Assembly: GCA_007753675.1 (NCBI GenBank)
Contig: CP036432.1
Span: 2,268,394-2,332,393, forward strand
Reading direction: 5' to 3'
Source of the DNA: Stieleria magnilauensis
GTDB lineage: Bacteria > Planctomycetota > Planctomycetia > Pirellulales > Pirellulaceae
Length of the DNA stretch: 64,000 bases
Shown: piece after piece, positions 34,825 through 44,020 of the stretch
Numbering within the stretch: position 1 is the stretch's first letter
How the letters are laid out: each line of letters begins with the position of its first letter
Notes under the pieces: model-generated
The model's database searches: none
Seen by the model: only the letters and a program-made list of their open reading frames with translations
Told to the model about the DNA's origin: nothing
Position numbers and translations under genes: made by a program

Positions 34825-36294
34825 CTAGCCGTCCTGCTGCGACTTCACCTCCGACGCTTCGGAAGGCCCGGAGTCGGCACCCCCCTCTGCGGGTGAGCCT
34901 CCTTCGTCTGCGACAGACTTGGCATCCTCGCCCCCCCCGGCGTCGACCGCCTCGGGTTCAGGTTCGGCTGCTGCTTCAGGTTCGGCTGCTGCTTCGGGTT
35001 CGGCTGCTGCTTCGGGTTCGGCTGCTGCTTCAGGTTCGGGTGCTTCGGGTTCGGCTGGTGTTTCGGGTTCGACCACGCCGGCCGCTTCGGCTTCCTTGTG
35101 CAAGCGTTCCCGCTCACGACGAGCCTGGCGTTCTTGCGCCGCCGCCTCCTCGGCTTCCTCTGCCTTCTCCTCGGCAGTGTTGACGATCAAGTCGACTTGC
35201 TCCTCGGTCAGCCCGCTCATTTCCATGAAAGCGTCGGGCTCGATGACGGACAAATCATCATAAGACAAATAACCCTGCTCGACCAACACTTGAGAGATCT
35301 CGGGGGTCATGCCTTCGAGCTGGCTGAACGCCTCGACGGCGCGTTCGATCTGCTCTTCCAGCTCGCCGCCGGTCATGATTTCGATGTCCCAACCGCACAA
35401 CTTGCTGGCCAGGCGAACGTTTTGGCCGCGTCGTCCGATGGCGAGCGACAACTGGTCTTCTTGGACCAACACGATCGCGCGGCCGATCATGTCGCACAAC
35501 AAGACTTGTTCGACTTCGGCCGGCTGCAAGGCGTTGGGAATCAGCACCTCGGGGTCTTCGCTGTAACGGACGACGTCGATGTGTTCTCCGGCCAGCTCTT
35601 CCCGGACGGCTTTGATTCGGCTGCCGCGATAACCGACGCAAACCGCGATCGGATCGACCTGGCTGTCTTCGCTGCTGACGGCGACCTTGCTGCGGTAACC
35701 GGGTTCTCGGCTGATGGAGTTGATCGCGATCACCCCTTCGCTGAGCTCGGGGATTTCCTGTTCGAACAACCGCTGAACCAACTGGGGCCGAGTCCGACTG
35801 AGCACGACACGGACGCGGTTGCCGGTCGCTTTGACCTCAAACACGACCGCCCGCACACGTTCGCCGGCGTGCAGGGTCTCGCCGGGGATCTGTTCGCTGC
35901 GTGGCAGAATCGCTTCGACGTTACCGAGATTGACCGTCGCGACACCGCCATCGGCACGGCCGATGATTCCGGCGACGGTGTCTCCGATCTGTTCGCGATA
36001 CTCTGCCATCAACGAATCACGTTCGGCCTCGCGGACCTTTTGGATGATCACTTGCTTGGCGGTTTGGGCACCGATTCGCCCGATTTGATCGTCGCCGAGC
36101 TGTTCGCCATCGAGGGTTGCCGCGATGCGTCCGTTTTCGCGATTCAACTGGACCTGGATGTCAGCGTCTTCACCATACTGTCGTTTTGCAGCCGTCTGCA
36201 AAGCCGCCTCGATTGCCGAGAACACGAGTTCGGTGTCAATATTTTTTTCGCGATGGAGCGAATCGACATATCGCAGAATGTCTTGTGGGTTCAT
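34825..36294 (-). CDS. nusA: Transcription factor NusA with acidic repeat tail
   Basis: RNA polymerase elongation/termination factor. The 489-residue product starts MNPQDILRYVDSLHREKNID, the polymerase-binding N-terminal domain, followed by an S1 domain (GDTVAGIIGRADGGVATVNL), the KH1-KH2 pair (CVGYRGSRIKAVREELAGE and LAIGRRGQNVRLASKLCGWD) and a helical region (LEGMTPEISQVLVEQGYLSY). The last about 95 residues are a coiled segment (EERQ... ERERLHKE) and a Glu/Pro/Ala-rich tail encoded by an 18-bp tandem repeat. The start is followed in the operon by infB 446 bases downstream. No rimP gene was seen upstream, where it often occurs. Confidence 0.95.
   Translation of the reverse strand: MNPQDILRYVDSLHREKNIDTELVFSAIEAALQTAAKRQYGEDADIQVQLNRENGRIAATLDGEQLGDDQIGRIGAQTAKQVIIQKVREAERDSLMAEYREQIGDTVAGIIGRADGGVATVNLGNVEAILPRSEQIPGETLHAGERVRAVVFEVKATGNRVRVVLSRTRPQLVQRLFEQEIPELSEGVIAINSISREPGYRSKVAVSSEDSQVDPIAVCVGYRGSRIKAVREELAGEHIDVVRYSEDPEVLIPNALQPAEVEQVLLCDMIGRAIVLVQEDQLSLAIGRRGQNVRLASKLCGWDIEIMTGGELEEQIERAVEAFSQLEGMTPEISQVLVEQGYLSYDDLSVIEPDAFMEMSGLTEEQVDLIVNTAEEKAEEAEEAAAQERQARRERERLHKEAEAAGVVEPETPAEPEAPEPEAAAEPEAAAEPEAAAEPEAAAEPEPEAVDAGGGEDAKSVADEGGSPAEGGADSGPSEASEVKSQQDG
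34961..35032. repeat. 18-bp tandem repeat inside nusA
   Basis: Four consecutive 18-base copies (ggttcggctgctgcttca/g) lie within the nusA coding region, each encoding Ala-Ala-Ala-Glu-Pro-Glu in the acidic tail. Imperfect shorter copies flank them. The unit length is a multiple of three, so gain or loss of copies keeps the frame. Confidence 0.9.
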
Positions 36295-36375
36295 AGCGAG
36301 CGTCGCGGCATGCGCTGGTTGGGCGGAATCGGGCTTGGTTCAGGGCTTAAGCGAGCAATCGAGCACTGATCCTAC

Positions 36376-36411
36376 GACAAAAAATAAACCCGGACCTTTC
36401 GGCAGGACCGG
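36376..36411 (-). terminator. Terminator of the 36.4-37.4 kb gene
   Basis: On the minus strand, cccggtcct and aggtccggg pair with one mismatch around gccgaa, followed by tttattttttgt. It is 35 bases after the stop of the gene at 36446 and before nusA, which separates the two transcripts. Confidence 0.8.
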
Positions 36412-36445
36412 GCAGTTGCGTGAACCAGTGCTGAGAAGTGTCAAG

Positions 36446-37357
36446 TTACTGATAGGGCCAACGAGTGTCAACCAAGACCGAGGGGCGCAATGCGATCGGG
36501 GTGACCGCATCAAAAACCCCTTCACCCGGCACCGAAACCCGAATTTTCAGTTGTCCGAAACTCGCCATCCCGATCGCCGACCATGCGGCAGGTCGACTTT
36601 GAGAGTCGCTCAACGCCGTCCGATCCTGGAATGCCGACGTGGTGTGGCGAATGATCCCACGCCGTGATGAGTGGAAGCCACCGGCCCGGCCGACTGCCGG
36701 ATGCGAGGTCGAGGGCCAACCGATCAACGGCGCGAGAGGCTTTTGCAACGGCAACCGAACGGTCGCCACCCCGTCTTCGGCGAACGTCAACGGCACGTTC
36801 CATTGGACCGGTGTGATGTTGGCGTCGACATAGCCGGTGAAGTCGTGGGTCGGAAGCCGAGGCGTCAATTCGAATCGTGCCGTCGCCCGGCGAACCGCGA
36901 CCGGCTGGTCATCGCTGCCCATCAGCATCACGCTCGCCAGCCAACCGTCGGGATCCGCATCGGAATCGAACTGGGCGATCTCGGCAGAGACGAAAGCAGA
37001 CTTGGGACGCATCGACCGCGCCGGCTTGGCACGTTCCCGATGCGGCGAAGACGCCCGTTCGGCGGAGGCTCGTTTGACCAGCACCACACGATCACCGATC
37101 CGCATTTCGGTGTACTGGGCCGCTTCGTCCGGCCCCACGACCTGGTCGGCGGTGATCACTTCGCTCGGCGACGCGGCTTCACTCTGCGAAGCCGCTTCAC
37201 TCGGTGTCGTGGCTTCGCTTTGCGGCGTGTCGGAAATCCCTTGGCCTTTGGTCCGCAGCGCGATGCTGGCCAACAGAATCGCAAAGATGATGATCCAGAG
37301 GGGGCGTTGGTTCTCGTTCAACGGACGTCTCGGCGGTGGTGTGTGGTGATCGAACAT
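36446..37357 (-). CDS. Membrane-anchored protein of unknown function
   Basis: Not recognised. The 303-residue product begins MFDHHTPPPRRPLNENQRP, with one hydrophobic helix at about 22-37 (LWIIIFAILLASIAL), so it should be anchored with the C-terminal part outside. After a Ser/Glu/Ala-rich linker that repeats SEAASPSEV-like words, the remaining 200 residues look like a beta-rich domain (ARFELTPRLPTHDFTGYVDA, VQWNVPLTFAEDGVATVRLP). The Met at 37357 is chosen because upstream in-frame sequence is Arg-rich and antisense-like. It has its own terminator and no operon partner. Confidence 0.6.
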   Translation of the reverse strand: MFDHHTPPPRRPLNENQRPLWIIIFAILLASIALRTKGQGISDTPQSEATTPSEAASQSEAASPSEVITADQVVGPDEAAQYTEMRIGDRVVLVKRASAERASSPHRERAKPARSMRPKSAFVSAEIAQFDSDADPDGWLASVMLMGSDDQPVAVRRATARFELTPRLPTHDFTGYVDANITPVQWNVPLTFAEDGVATVRLPLQKPLAPLIGWPSTSHPAVGRAGGFHSSRRGIIRHTTSAFQDRTALSDSQSRPAAWSAIGMASFGQLKIRVSVPGEGVFDAVTPIALRPSVLVDTRWPYQ

Positions 37358-37863
37358 GATGCCCGAGACCATTAGCAACTCAGGGGCCAACCGAACGTCG
37401 ACAGATCCGGATCGATTCCGCCGGTCGGCCCATTGGCGTGTGATGATTCCGGCCAAAAGCGGCCAAATCGTGGTTCGATGCGGTCCTCCATCGCAACGCC
37501 ACCCATTTCGACGCCCTTCCGGTTGGCGTCGACGGTCGGCCAATCGAATGTTGCTCCTGCGGTGCACACGATGCGTTCGGGCATCATGCCGGTTCCCCCC
37601 GTGCAACGCCTGTCGCATGACCGCCACCGGCGATCAATCATAACGGTGGTGCCGATCGCACAGCGGCGGGACACTCTGCAGGGTGGCCGAAAAAATCAGA
37701 AATCGCACACTCACGTCATCATTGCGACAAACCCGTCCTAGTTTTCAGTGCGTCACCAAGCGAGCCAGAGCACGAAACACGATCTCACGGGGAGTCGAGT
37801 GCTGGATCGCCGCTCACCACACCCTGCTGACGCTTCAGCAATCAACCAAAAAGGCAAACGGAC
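37358..37863. other. Region upstream of the secretion operon
   Basis: About 506 bases with no supported gene between the divergent unknown gene and the pseudopilin. It should contain the promoter of the 12-kb operon; I see no clear consensus element. Confidence 0.4.
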
Positions 37864-38292
37864 ATGACACGCAAAAAGCGTCAAGGTTTTTCTCTGATCG
37901 AGATGGTCATCGTCATTCTCATCTTGGGCATCATCGCAGCAGTCGCAGCACCACGGATGTTCGATACCGCCGAACAAGCGGAAATCAACACCACCCGTCA
38001 GCAATTGGCAGTGCTTCGCAACGCGATCGAAATGTACCGAGCGCAAGAAGGCAGCTATCCGGCCAGCGGAGATCTTAAAACGGCAATGGCGGACATGCTC
38101 AATGGCCCGTTTCCGGAGCCCACGATCGGCCCGGTTCGAGGGCTGTCGGATGTCTACTACGACACCACCACGACTTCCGCGCCGGTCGTCCCGGCACCCG
38201 ACGGCACCAGCGGCTGGGCTTACAAACCTCACAACGGCAGCTTGAAACTGAACCTGGATCCGGCCGGAACCGACATCGGCAAGGATTGGTAG
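37864..38292 (+). CDS. Type II secretion/type IV pilin-like pseudopilin
   Basis: Substrate of the prepilin peptidase, assembled into the pseudopilus. The 142-residue product has the class III signal: basic leader MTRKKRQG, then FSLIEMVIVILILGIIAAVA, with the Glu at +5 after the cleavage site G/F, the hallmark of pilins and GspG. The C-terminal domain (RQQLAVLRNAIEMYRAQEGSYP, GWAYKPHNGSLKLN) resembles GspG/PulG major pseudopilins, although the calcium-site residues are not certain. It is the first gene of the operon ending at the secretin. No prepilin peptidase gene is visible in the window. Confidence 0.85.
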   Translation: MTRKKRQGFSLIEMVIVILILGIIAAVAAPRMFDTAEQAEINTTRQQLAVLRNAIEMYRAQEGSYPASGDLKTAMADMLNGPFPEPTIGPVRGLSDVYYDTTTTSAPVVPAPDGTSGWAYKPHNGSLKLNLDPAGTDIGKDW

Positions 38293-38374
38293 ACCGGGTC
38301 GCCGTCCAGGCAACCCATTCGTTTTGCTTTCCAGATTCACGACACTTGAGCCAGCCTTTTGAGACTGTCTGACT

Positions 38375-38866
38375 ATGCCCACCACACCGACCGTACTGAT
38401 CATCGAAGATGACCCCGTCTTTCGGCGGGTGTTGAGCTTTACGGTTGCCAAAAGTGGGCTCGCCGTGGAAACCTGTTGCGATGGCGAATCCGGCTATCAG
38501 CGTCTGCTGCAAGGCGGCATCGATTTCATCGTGACGGACTTTCAGATGCCCGGCTGCGGCGGTGTCGAACTGCTTCAGCGGCTCGACGAACTGTCCGATT
38601 ACCAACGACCGCCGGCGATTCTCTGCACCGCCAAAGGGTTGGAACTTGACAGCGAAAAGTTGCGTCGAGATTTCCGACTCGCCTGCATCATGCACAAACC
38701 GTTTAGCCCGCGCAAATTGAGCGAGGTGATCCACCGACACCTCGAACAAGACGGCGGCGCGGATTCCGCTGCCAGTGTCCGGGCCGAACCCGAATTCCCC
38801 ACCCTGCCGCCGTTGAGCCCGCTACCGGATATTTCTCAACCGTCCCAAGGCTGCGGAGATGCCTGA
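38375..38866 (+). CDS. CheY-like response regulator
   Basis: Receiver-domain protein of 163 residues. The acidic pocket is in VLIIEDDPVF (E/D at 11-13), the phosphoacceptor is D55 in IVTDFQMPG, with the conserved Thr/Ser region in LCTAKG and Lys in MHKPFSP. After the receiver there is only a Pro-rich 35-residue tail and no DNA-binding output domain, so the output is likely by protein contact. It overlaps the following kinase gene by eight bases. Placement between pseudopilin and secretion ATPase suggests control of this machine, as chemotaxis-like regulators control pilus motors (inference). Confidence 0.92.
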   Translation: MPTTPTVLIIEDDPVFRRVLSFTVAKSGLAVETCCDGESGYQRLLQGGIDFIVTDFQMPGCGGVELLQRLDELSDYQRPPAILCTAKGLELDSEKLRRDFRLACIMHKPFSPRKLSEVIHRHLEQDGGADSAASVRAEPEFPTLPPLSPLPDISQPSQGCGDA

Positions 38867-40379
38867 TTCTCAATCGACAGCCGCGGTTGCCTCAGGCGAA
38901 GGCGCCTCCTCGGCGTCGGAGACCACCGCATCGTCACCGAATTCGAATGCCTCCGGCCGACTGTTGGTCACGACCAGGATCGGAATCCTGTTTTGCGTGA
39001 CGGCATTGTGCGCGCTGCTGTGCGGCGTCGCGGCCAGCTCCCTTCCGCAACTGCGATCGTTCCAGTCCATCATGTGGGTGGCGACCGTCGCGGTTTGCTC
39101 GTTGAGCGGTTTGATGTCGATGCGATCGGTTCGCACGCTGCGGACCATCGAAACCGAATTGCTGCATAGCGGTGGCCAACCGGAACGTTGGAGAACGGTC
39201 CGCCCGATCATCGGCCAAGAAAAAATCACCGAGGCTTGGAACGAATTGCTGCGCGAAGCCGAATCGGGCTGCACCGCAAGCGACGAACGCGTTCCGGCCT
39301 CATTGGATCAAGAAGCGATCACGCTAGCCCGCGCGATGCGTGGGCTGCCGGCGGCCTGGGTGATCACGGACCTGGACGGCCGGTTGTTGTTCATCAGCCC
39401 GCCGGCATGCAGCCTGTTCAGTCTCACCGAAGACGCCAACCACATCGGACGCGATCTGTTGGACTTGTTGGGATTGCGAGCCGGCGACGACTCGGTGATC
39501 GCCAAACGCCAACGTTTGCTCAGCAACGTGCGCATGATCCAAGAACGCCATCAAGTCACGATGGCCGGGGAACGCGTTCACCTCCGCATCGCTCGATCCA
39601 GACTCGACGGCCGCAGCGGTGACGGCGAAGGGATGGCCTGGATTCTCACCGACGTCACGCAGCAAGAACTGGCGACCAAATCTCGCGACCAATTCCTGTT
39701 GACCGCCACCCACGAACTGCGGACCCCGCTGACCAACCTGCAAGCCTACGCCGAGGCGCTCGAGGCCGAAGACCAACTGGAAATCGATCAGCAAAAAGAG
39801 TTTTGCAACGTCATCGTTTCCGAAGCACATCGCTTGGGCCGCTTGGTCGACCAGTTGTTGACGGTCGGCCAAATGGAAGCCGGGTCGATGGTCGCCAACC
39901 GGCACGAGCTGGAACTGTTGCCGATGGTCGAATACGCCGCCGATCAGATGAAGGCCCAGGCCGAGCAGAAGCATCAACGACTGGTCACCGATTTCGCAGC
40001 CAAACTGCCGACCGTGTTCGGCGACCGCGACAAATTGCAGGCGGCGCTGGTCAATCTGGTCGGTAACGCCGTCAAATACACACCAACGGCCGGCGAAATC
40101 ATCGTCCGCTGCGGTGTCCAAGACGACTGGGTTCGAATCGACGTCCAGGACAACGGGCCGGGGATCGAAACCGAAGAACAAGACAAGGTGTTTGACAAGT
40201 TCTTCCGCGGCAGCAATGCGGCCAATAGCGAACTGCGCGGCAACGGATTGGGGTTGGCGTTCGCTCGCGAAGTCGCGCGGATGCACGGCGGCGAAGTCGA
40301 ATTGGAAAGCGAAGTCGGTCGTGGTTCCACGTTCATGATGCGTCTGCCCATCGGCGGCCATTCGCGCAGCGGCATCTAA
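38859..40379 (+). CDS. Sensor histidine kinase (PAS-like, HisKA-HATPase)
   Basis: Membrane histidine kinase of 506 residues. Two hydrophobic helices at about 40-62 and 70-90 (VTTRIGILFCVTALCALLCG and SIMWVATVAVCSLSGLMSM) leave a very short outside loop, so it probably senses inside the membrane or cytosol. A PAS-like domain (PAAWVITDLDGRLLFISPPA) lies at about 165-270. The H box THELRTPLTN has the phospho-His near residue 285, followed by N box NLVGNAVKYTP, G1 DNGPGI, F box and G2 GNGLGLAFA. It overlaps the response regulator by eight bases, the likely cognate pair. Confidence 0.93.
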   Translation: MPDSQSTAAVASGEGASSASETTASSPNSNASGRLLVTTRIGILFCVTALCALLCGVAASSLPQLRSFQSIMWVATVAVCSLSGLMSMRSVRTLRTIETELLHSGGQPERWRTVRPIIGQEKITEAWNELLREAESGCTASDERVPASLDQEAITLARAMRGLPAAWVITDLDGRLLFISPPACSLFSLTEDANHIGRDLLDLLGLRAGDDSVIAKRQRLLSNVRMIQERHQVTMAGERVHLRIARSRLDGRSGDGEGMAWILTDVTQQELATKSRDQFLLTATHELRTPLTNLQAYAEALEAEDQLEIDQQKEFCNVIVSEAHRLGRLVDQLLTVGQMEAGSMVANRHELELLPMVEYAADQMKAQAEQKHQRLVTDFAAKLPTVFGDRDKLQAALVNLVGNAVKYTPTAGEIIVRCGVQDDWVRIDVQDNGPGIETEEQDKVFDKFFRGSNAANSELRGNGLGLAFAREVARMHGGEVELESEVGRGSTFMMRLPIGGHSRSGI

Positions 40380-40395
40380 ACAAAGGCGTCTCACC

Positions 40396-40728
40396 ATGGC
40401 CCGACTTGATAAACACGGCAGCGTCTACGTCGTTCGTTCCGAAGGACCGCTTCGCGCCGAATCGATCGGCCCGATCGGAGAAATGATCGGCAGCAAACTG
40501 ACCGGCGGTGTCCCCGCCATCGTCGTCGATTTCAGCGACACCCCGCTGATCGACAGCCGCGGATTGGAATGGCTGCTCGGACTCAGCGAAGAATGCTGCC
40601 GACGTGGCGGATGTCTGCGGCTGTGCAACGTCGGCGAACTCTGCGACGACCTGTTGCGGATCACCGGTGTCGGAGCCCACATCGAAACGTTCCCCGATCT
40701 GACGACCGCCCTCGGCAGTTTTGCCTAA
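40396..40728 (+). CDS. STAS-domain anti-sigma-factor-antagonist-like protein
   Basis: Single STAS domain of 110 residues. The expected phospho-site motif is visible as DFSDTPLIDSRGLEWLL, with Ser in the IDSRG turn, as in SpoIIAA-like proteins, so it may switch a partner by phosphorylation. It starts 17 bases after the histidine kinase and 19 bases before the secretion ATPase, inside the operon. A partner anti-sigma kinase was not seen nearby. Its role in this operon is inferred only from position. Confidence 0.88.
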   Translation: MARLDKHGSVYVVRSEGPLRAESIGPIGEMIGSKLTGGVPAIVVDFSDTPLIDSRGLEWLLGLSEECCRRGGCLRLCNVGELCDDLLRITGVGAHIETFPDLTTALGSFA

Positions 40729-40746
40729 CCGGAGGATTCGATAGCG

Positions 40747-42582
40747 ATGAAAACGATTTCGAACCCGTCCTCCGACGCCGCCGGTCTCGGCCCGCCGCGG
40801 ATCGTGCAACCGTCCCGCCGCCCCGGCGCCGAACACGGCGTGGTACCGCTGGGAAGCCGCTTGATCGAAGCCGGTTTGATCCGCGAAGACCAATTGGAAA
40901 CCGCCTTGGCCCACCAGGCCAGCGAAGAAGACCGGTTGCAGGCCCTGGCCGCACAGGAGGGCACCGAATCGATCGGCCGCGTCAAACGGAAACACTTCAA
41001 ACGACTCGGCGAAGTCGTGGCGGAACTGGGCTTGGTCGATGAAGCCAGCTTGCTGCCCATGCTCGGCGAACAACTGGGCGTTGAAGGCGTCAAGCTGCGC
41101 GAAGGGCTGATCGACCCGACCGCCGTGACGCTGATCCCCCGCGAAGAAGCCGAACGCTACCGCGTGCTGCCCTTGATGCGCGTCCGCGATGAGTTGACCG
41201 TCGCGATGGCCGACCCCCAGGATCTGGCAGCGATCGACGCGCTGAGCGACATCAGCGGATGCCGCATCCGACCAGTGCTGACCCTGGCCAGCGGCATCGA
41301 AAGGCTGCTGCCACGCTGCTACGAAGACGACTTCGCCGTCGATTCGGTGACCGCGGATCTGGACGTCGAACAGCTGGAAATCGATGCCGAAACGATCGAC
41401 TTGGACCTGCACGGCACGCAACAGTTGGCCGAAGGCAGCCCGGTCATCAACCTGGTCAACTACGCGATCATCCAGGCCGTTCGTCAAGGCGCCAGCGACA
41501 TCCACATCGAAGCCGGCAAGAAGTTCACGTCGATCCGCTTTCGCATCGACGGCGCGCTCCGCGAAGTCATGAAACCGCGCAAAGAAATGCACGCGGCGAT
41601 CGTTTCGCGGATCAAGGTCATGGCAAAACTGGACATCGCCGAACACCGGCAACCCCAGGACGGGCGACTGCACGTGCGAATCAGCCGCCGCGATGTAGAC
41701 CTCCGTGTCAGCACGCTCCCCACCGTGCTCGGCGAGAAAGTCGTGATGCGGGTGCTCGATCGCAATAGCGTCACCTTCGACCTCAATTCGCTCGGGCTGC
41801 CCAACACCTCGCTGACCTCCGTCCGCCGCATGCTCTCACGACCGCACGGTTTGGTGCTGGTGACCGGACCGACCGGCAGCGGTAAAACCACGACACTCTA
41901 TTCGGCCATCGAACTGATCAAAGGCATCGAACGGAACGTGATCACGGTCGAAGATCCGGTCGAGTACCAACTGGAATTGATCAACCAGGTTCAAGTCGCC
42001 AAAGAAACCGGGATGACGTTCGCCCAAGCGCTGCGGAGCATCTTGCGGCAAGACCCCGACGTCATCATGGTCGGTGAAATCCGTGACCGCGAGACCGCCG
42101 AGACCGCGATCCAGGCGGCGCTGACCGGGCACCTGGTCCTGAGCACCTTGCACACCAATGACAGTGCCGCCGCGATCACGCGTTTGATGGACATGGGCAT
42201 CGAGAGTTTCAAAATCGCCGCCAGCCTGGTCGGTGTGATCGCGCAGCGTTTGATGCGAAACCTGTGCCCGCATTGCAAGGAAACCTACTACCCGTCGACC
42301 AAGATGCTGGAAGAACTGCATTACGTCGGTGACCCGCGTCAGGGGTTTGCCCGCAGCCGTGGCTGTGGCGAGTGCTACGAGTCGGGCTATCGCGGCCGAT
42401 CGGGCGTTTACGAGTTGTTCGAAATGAATCCTGACATTCGCACGCTGATCAACGACGGTGCGGACCTGGAAACTCTGCGTCGCTCTCGGACCGGCCCGTC
42501 GTTGCTGAGCGAAGGGATCGAATTGGCAAAGAACAAGGTGACCAGTTTGGAAGAGGTCGGACGCGTGGCACTGGTCGATTGA
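40747..42582 (+). CDS. gspE: Type II secretion/type IV pilus assembly ATPase (GspE/PilB)
   Basis: Hexameric ATPase driving pseudopilus or pilus extension. The 611-residue product has an MshEN-type N-terminal domain (GSRLIEAGLIREDQLETALA, EASLLPMLGEQLGVEGVKL), an N2 domain with ASDIHIEAG and the catalytic core: Walker A GPTGSGKTT near residue 375, Asp box VEDPVEYQ, Walker B with DPDVIMVGEIRD and the His box STLHTND. A zinc-binding four-cysteine motif (CPHC near 507 and CGEC near 538) marks the GspE/PilB branch rather than PilT. It is followed by gspF with four bases between. Whether it exports protein or builds a pilus is open. Confidence 0.96.
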   Translation: MKTISNPSSDAAGLGPPRIVQPSRRPGAEHGVVPLGSRLIEAGLIREDQLETALAHQASEEDRLQALAAQEGTESIGRVKRKHFKRLGEVVAELGLVDEASLLPMLGEQLGVEGVKLREGLIDPTAVTLIPREEAERYRVLPLMRVRDELTVAMADPQDLAAIDALSDISGCRIRPVLTLASGIERLLPRCYEDDFAVDSVTADLDVEQLEIDAETIDLDLHGTQQLAEGSPVINLVNYAIIQAVRQGASDIHIEAGKKFTSIRFRIDGALREVMKPRKEMHAAIVSRIKVMAKLDIAEHRQPQDGRLHVRISRRDVDLRVSTLPTVLGEKVVMRVLDRNSVTFDLNSLGLPNTSLTSVRRMLSRPHGLVLVTGPTGSGKTTTLYSAIELIKGIERNVITVEDPVEYQLELINQVQVAKETGMTFAQALRSILRQDPDVIMVGEIRDRETAETAIQAALTGHLVLSTLHTNDSAAAITRLMDMGIESFKIAASLVGVIAQRLMRNLCPHCKETYYPSTKMLEELHYVGDPRQGFARSRGCGECYESGYRGRSGVYELFEMNPDIRTLINDGADLETLRRSRTGPSLLSEGIELAKNKVTSLEEVGRVALVD

Positions 42583-42586
42583 AATC

Positions 42587-43846
42587 ATGAAGGCGTTCAC
42601 CCCACTCCCTACCGTGCCGAGCGAACGAGAAGACCTGTCCGGTTTTCCCGCGCCGCCCTCGTCGTCCACACGCGGTGCACGCGGTTCGGCCGACACGGGG
42701 TATCGCGGAAACCGAAATCAGGCCGCCGGCCATTCCACCGGCCATTCCGCCGTCGTGGCGTTACCCTCGCCGGCTCGCCAAGCGGGATCCGGCGGTATCT
42801 TCCTGTTCCCGGTTTCGTCTTCGACGGTGTTATTGAGCTTGAACCAACTGGCCGTGATGAGTCAAAACGGTGTCGAGATCGCTGAAGCGGTCGGCCACGT
42901 CGCGGACCATTGCCAGGACCCGCGTCTGGCCGAGTCCCTCGATGCGATCTACCAGGCGCTCAGCGGGGGCAGCCGATTTTCCAGTGCCGTCGCGGCACAC
43001 GGGCAATACTTTCCCGCCTCGTTGCCGCCGATGCTCGCCGCGGCCGAAGCGACCGGCGACGTCCCGCAAACCCTCGGCAACGTTGTCGAACGGATGCGAG
43101 GCGAATTGGAGATGCGGGCGTCGATCATCGGCGCGATGATCTATCCGGTGATCTTGATCGCCGCCGCCTCGGTCGTGATGACCGCACTGATTCTCGGTGT
43201 GCTGCCCCAATTCGGACGCGTGTTCGAATCCACCGGACGGCCCGTTCCGGCGTCGACACAATTCTTGTTGGACGTCGGCACCTTCGGTCGGGAGTACTGG
43301 ATGGTTCTGTTTCCCGTCGGCATCGCCGGAATCGTGGCGCTAGTCATGCTCCGCAAGCACCCCTTGATCCAAGGACCGATCGGCAAACTGTTGCTGTACG
43401 CACCGATGATCAAAGATGCCTATCGCCCATTGATCGCCGGTCGATACTTTCGCACCATCGCGGCGATGGTCCGCGGCGGCGTCCCGATGTTGCAAGCGGT
43501 ACGGCTGACTCGCGATACCGTGCAAGACCGTTCCTGGCACGATCTGCTCGATCGTGTCGAAGCCAACCTGATCGATGGGCTCAGCGCCAGCGACGCGTTG
43601 GCGACGGCAGACTTCCTGCCGACCGAAGCGACCCAGATGATGGCGACCGGCGAACGAACCGGGCGTGTCGCAGAAGTCCTCGACGACATCGGCCGCTTCT
43701 ATGAACAAGAAGGCGGGCGAAAAATCAAACGGCTGGTCATCGCACTCGAACCGGTGATCATCCTGGTGATGGGTGTCTTTGTCGCCGGTATCGTGATGTC
43801 GGTGATGCTACCGTTGCTGGACGTTTCGACCATCCAGGGCGGCTGA
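42587..43846 (+). CDS. gspF: Type II secretion/pilus inner-membrane platform (GspF/PilC)
   Basis: Polytopic platform protein that couples the ATPase to the growing pseudopilus. The 419-residue product has two GspF-type repeats, each ending in hydrophobic segments. The first contains SLNQLAVMSQNGVEIAEAVG, LPPMLAAAEATGDVPQTLG and helices near 185-205. The second has YFRTIAAMVRGGVPMLQAVR, MMATGERTGRVAEVLDDIGR and the C-terminal helix EPVIILVMGVFVAGIVMSVM. The first 75 residues are Pro/Gly/Ser-rich and not typical, so the real start may be later, although no better start codon with a ribosome site was found. It follows gspE directly. Confidence 0.93.
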   Translation: MKAFTPLPTVPSEREDLSGFPAPPSSSTRGARGSADTGYRGNRNQAAGHSTGHSAVVALPSPARQAGSGGIFLFPVSSSTVLLSLNQLAVMSQNGVEIAEAVGHVADHCQDPRLAESLDAIYQALSGGSRFSSAVAAHGQYFPASLPPMLAAAEATGDVPQTLGNVVERMRGELEMRASIIGAMIYPVILIAAASVVMTALILGVLPQFGRVFESTGRPVPASTQFLLDVGTFGREYWMVLFPVGIAGIVALVMLRKHPLIQGPIGKLLLYAPMIKDAYRPLIAGRYFRTIAAMVRGGVPMLQAVRLTRDTVQDRSWHDLLDRVEANLIDGLSASDALATADFLPTEATQMMATGERTGRVAEVLDDIGRFYEQEGGRKIKRLVIALEPVIILVMGVFVAGIVMSVMLPLLDVSTIQGG

Positions 43847-44020
43847 CGGATCCGAATCTGCCAATTGCAACGACAACACTAGTCCCCATCGCGTGTGGAC
43901 TGGTTCGGCCCGGGGACACGGGCTTGCATTCGTTTGAACAGTCTGTCTCCGTAACGTACATCCATGGTGCCGAGTCTTGATGCGGATTCTGGGCCGGCCC
44001 TTCCACGATGCTTCCCTGTC

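Noticed and set aside
40333..41673. A 446-codon antisense frame across gspE and the STAS gene
   Set aside because: It covers parts of two well-supported genes on the other strand and shows no motif.
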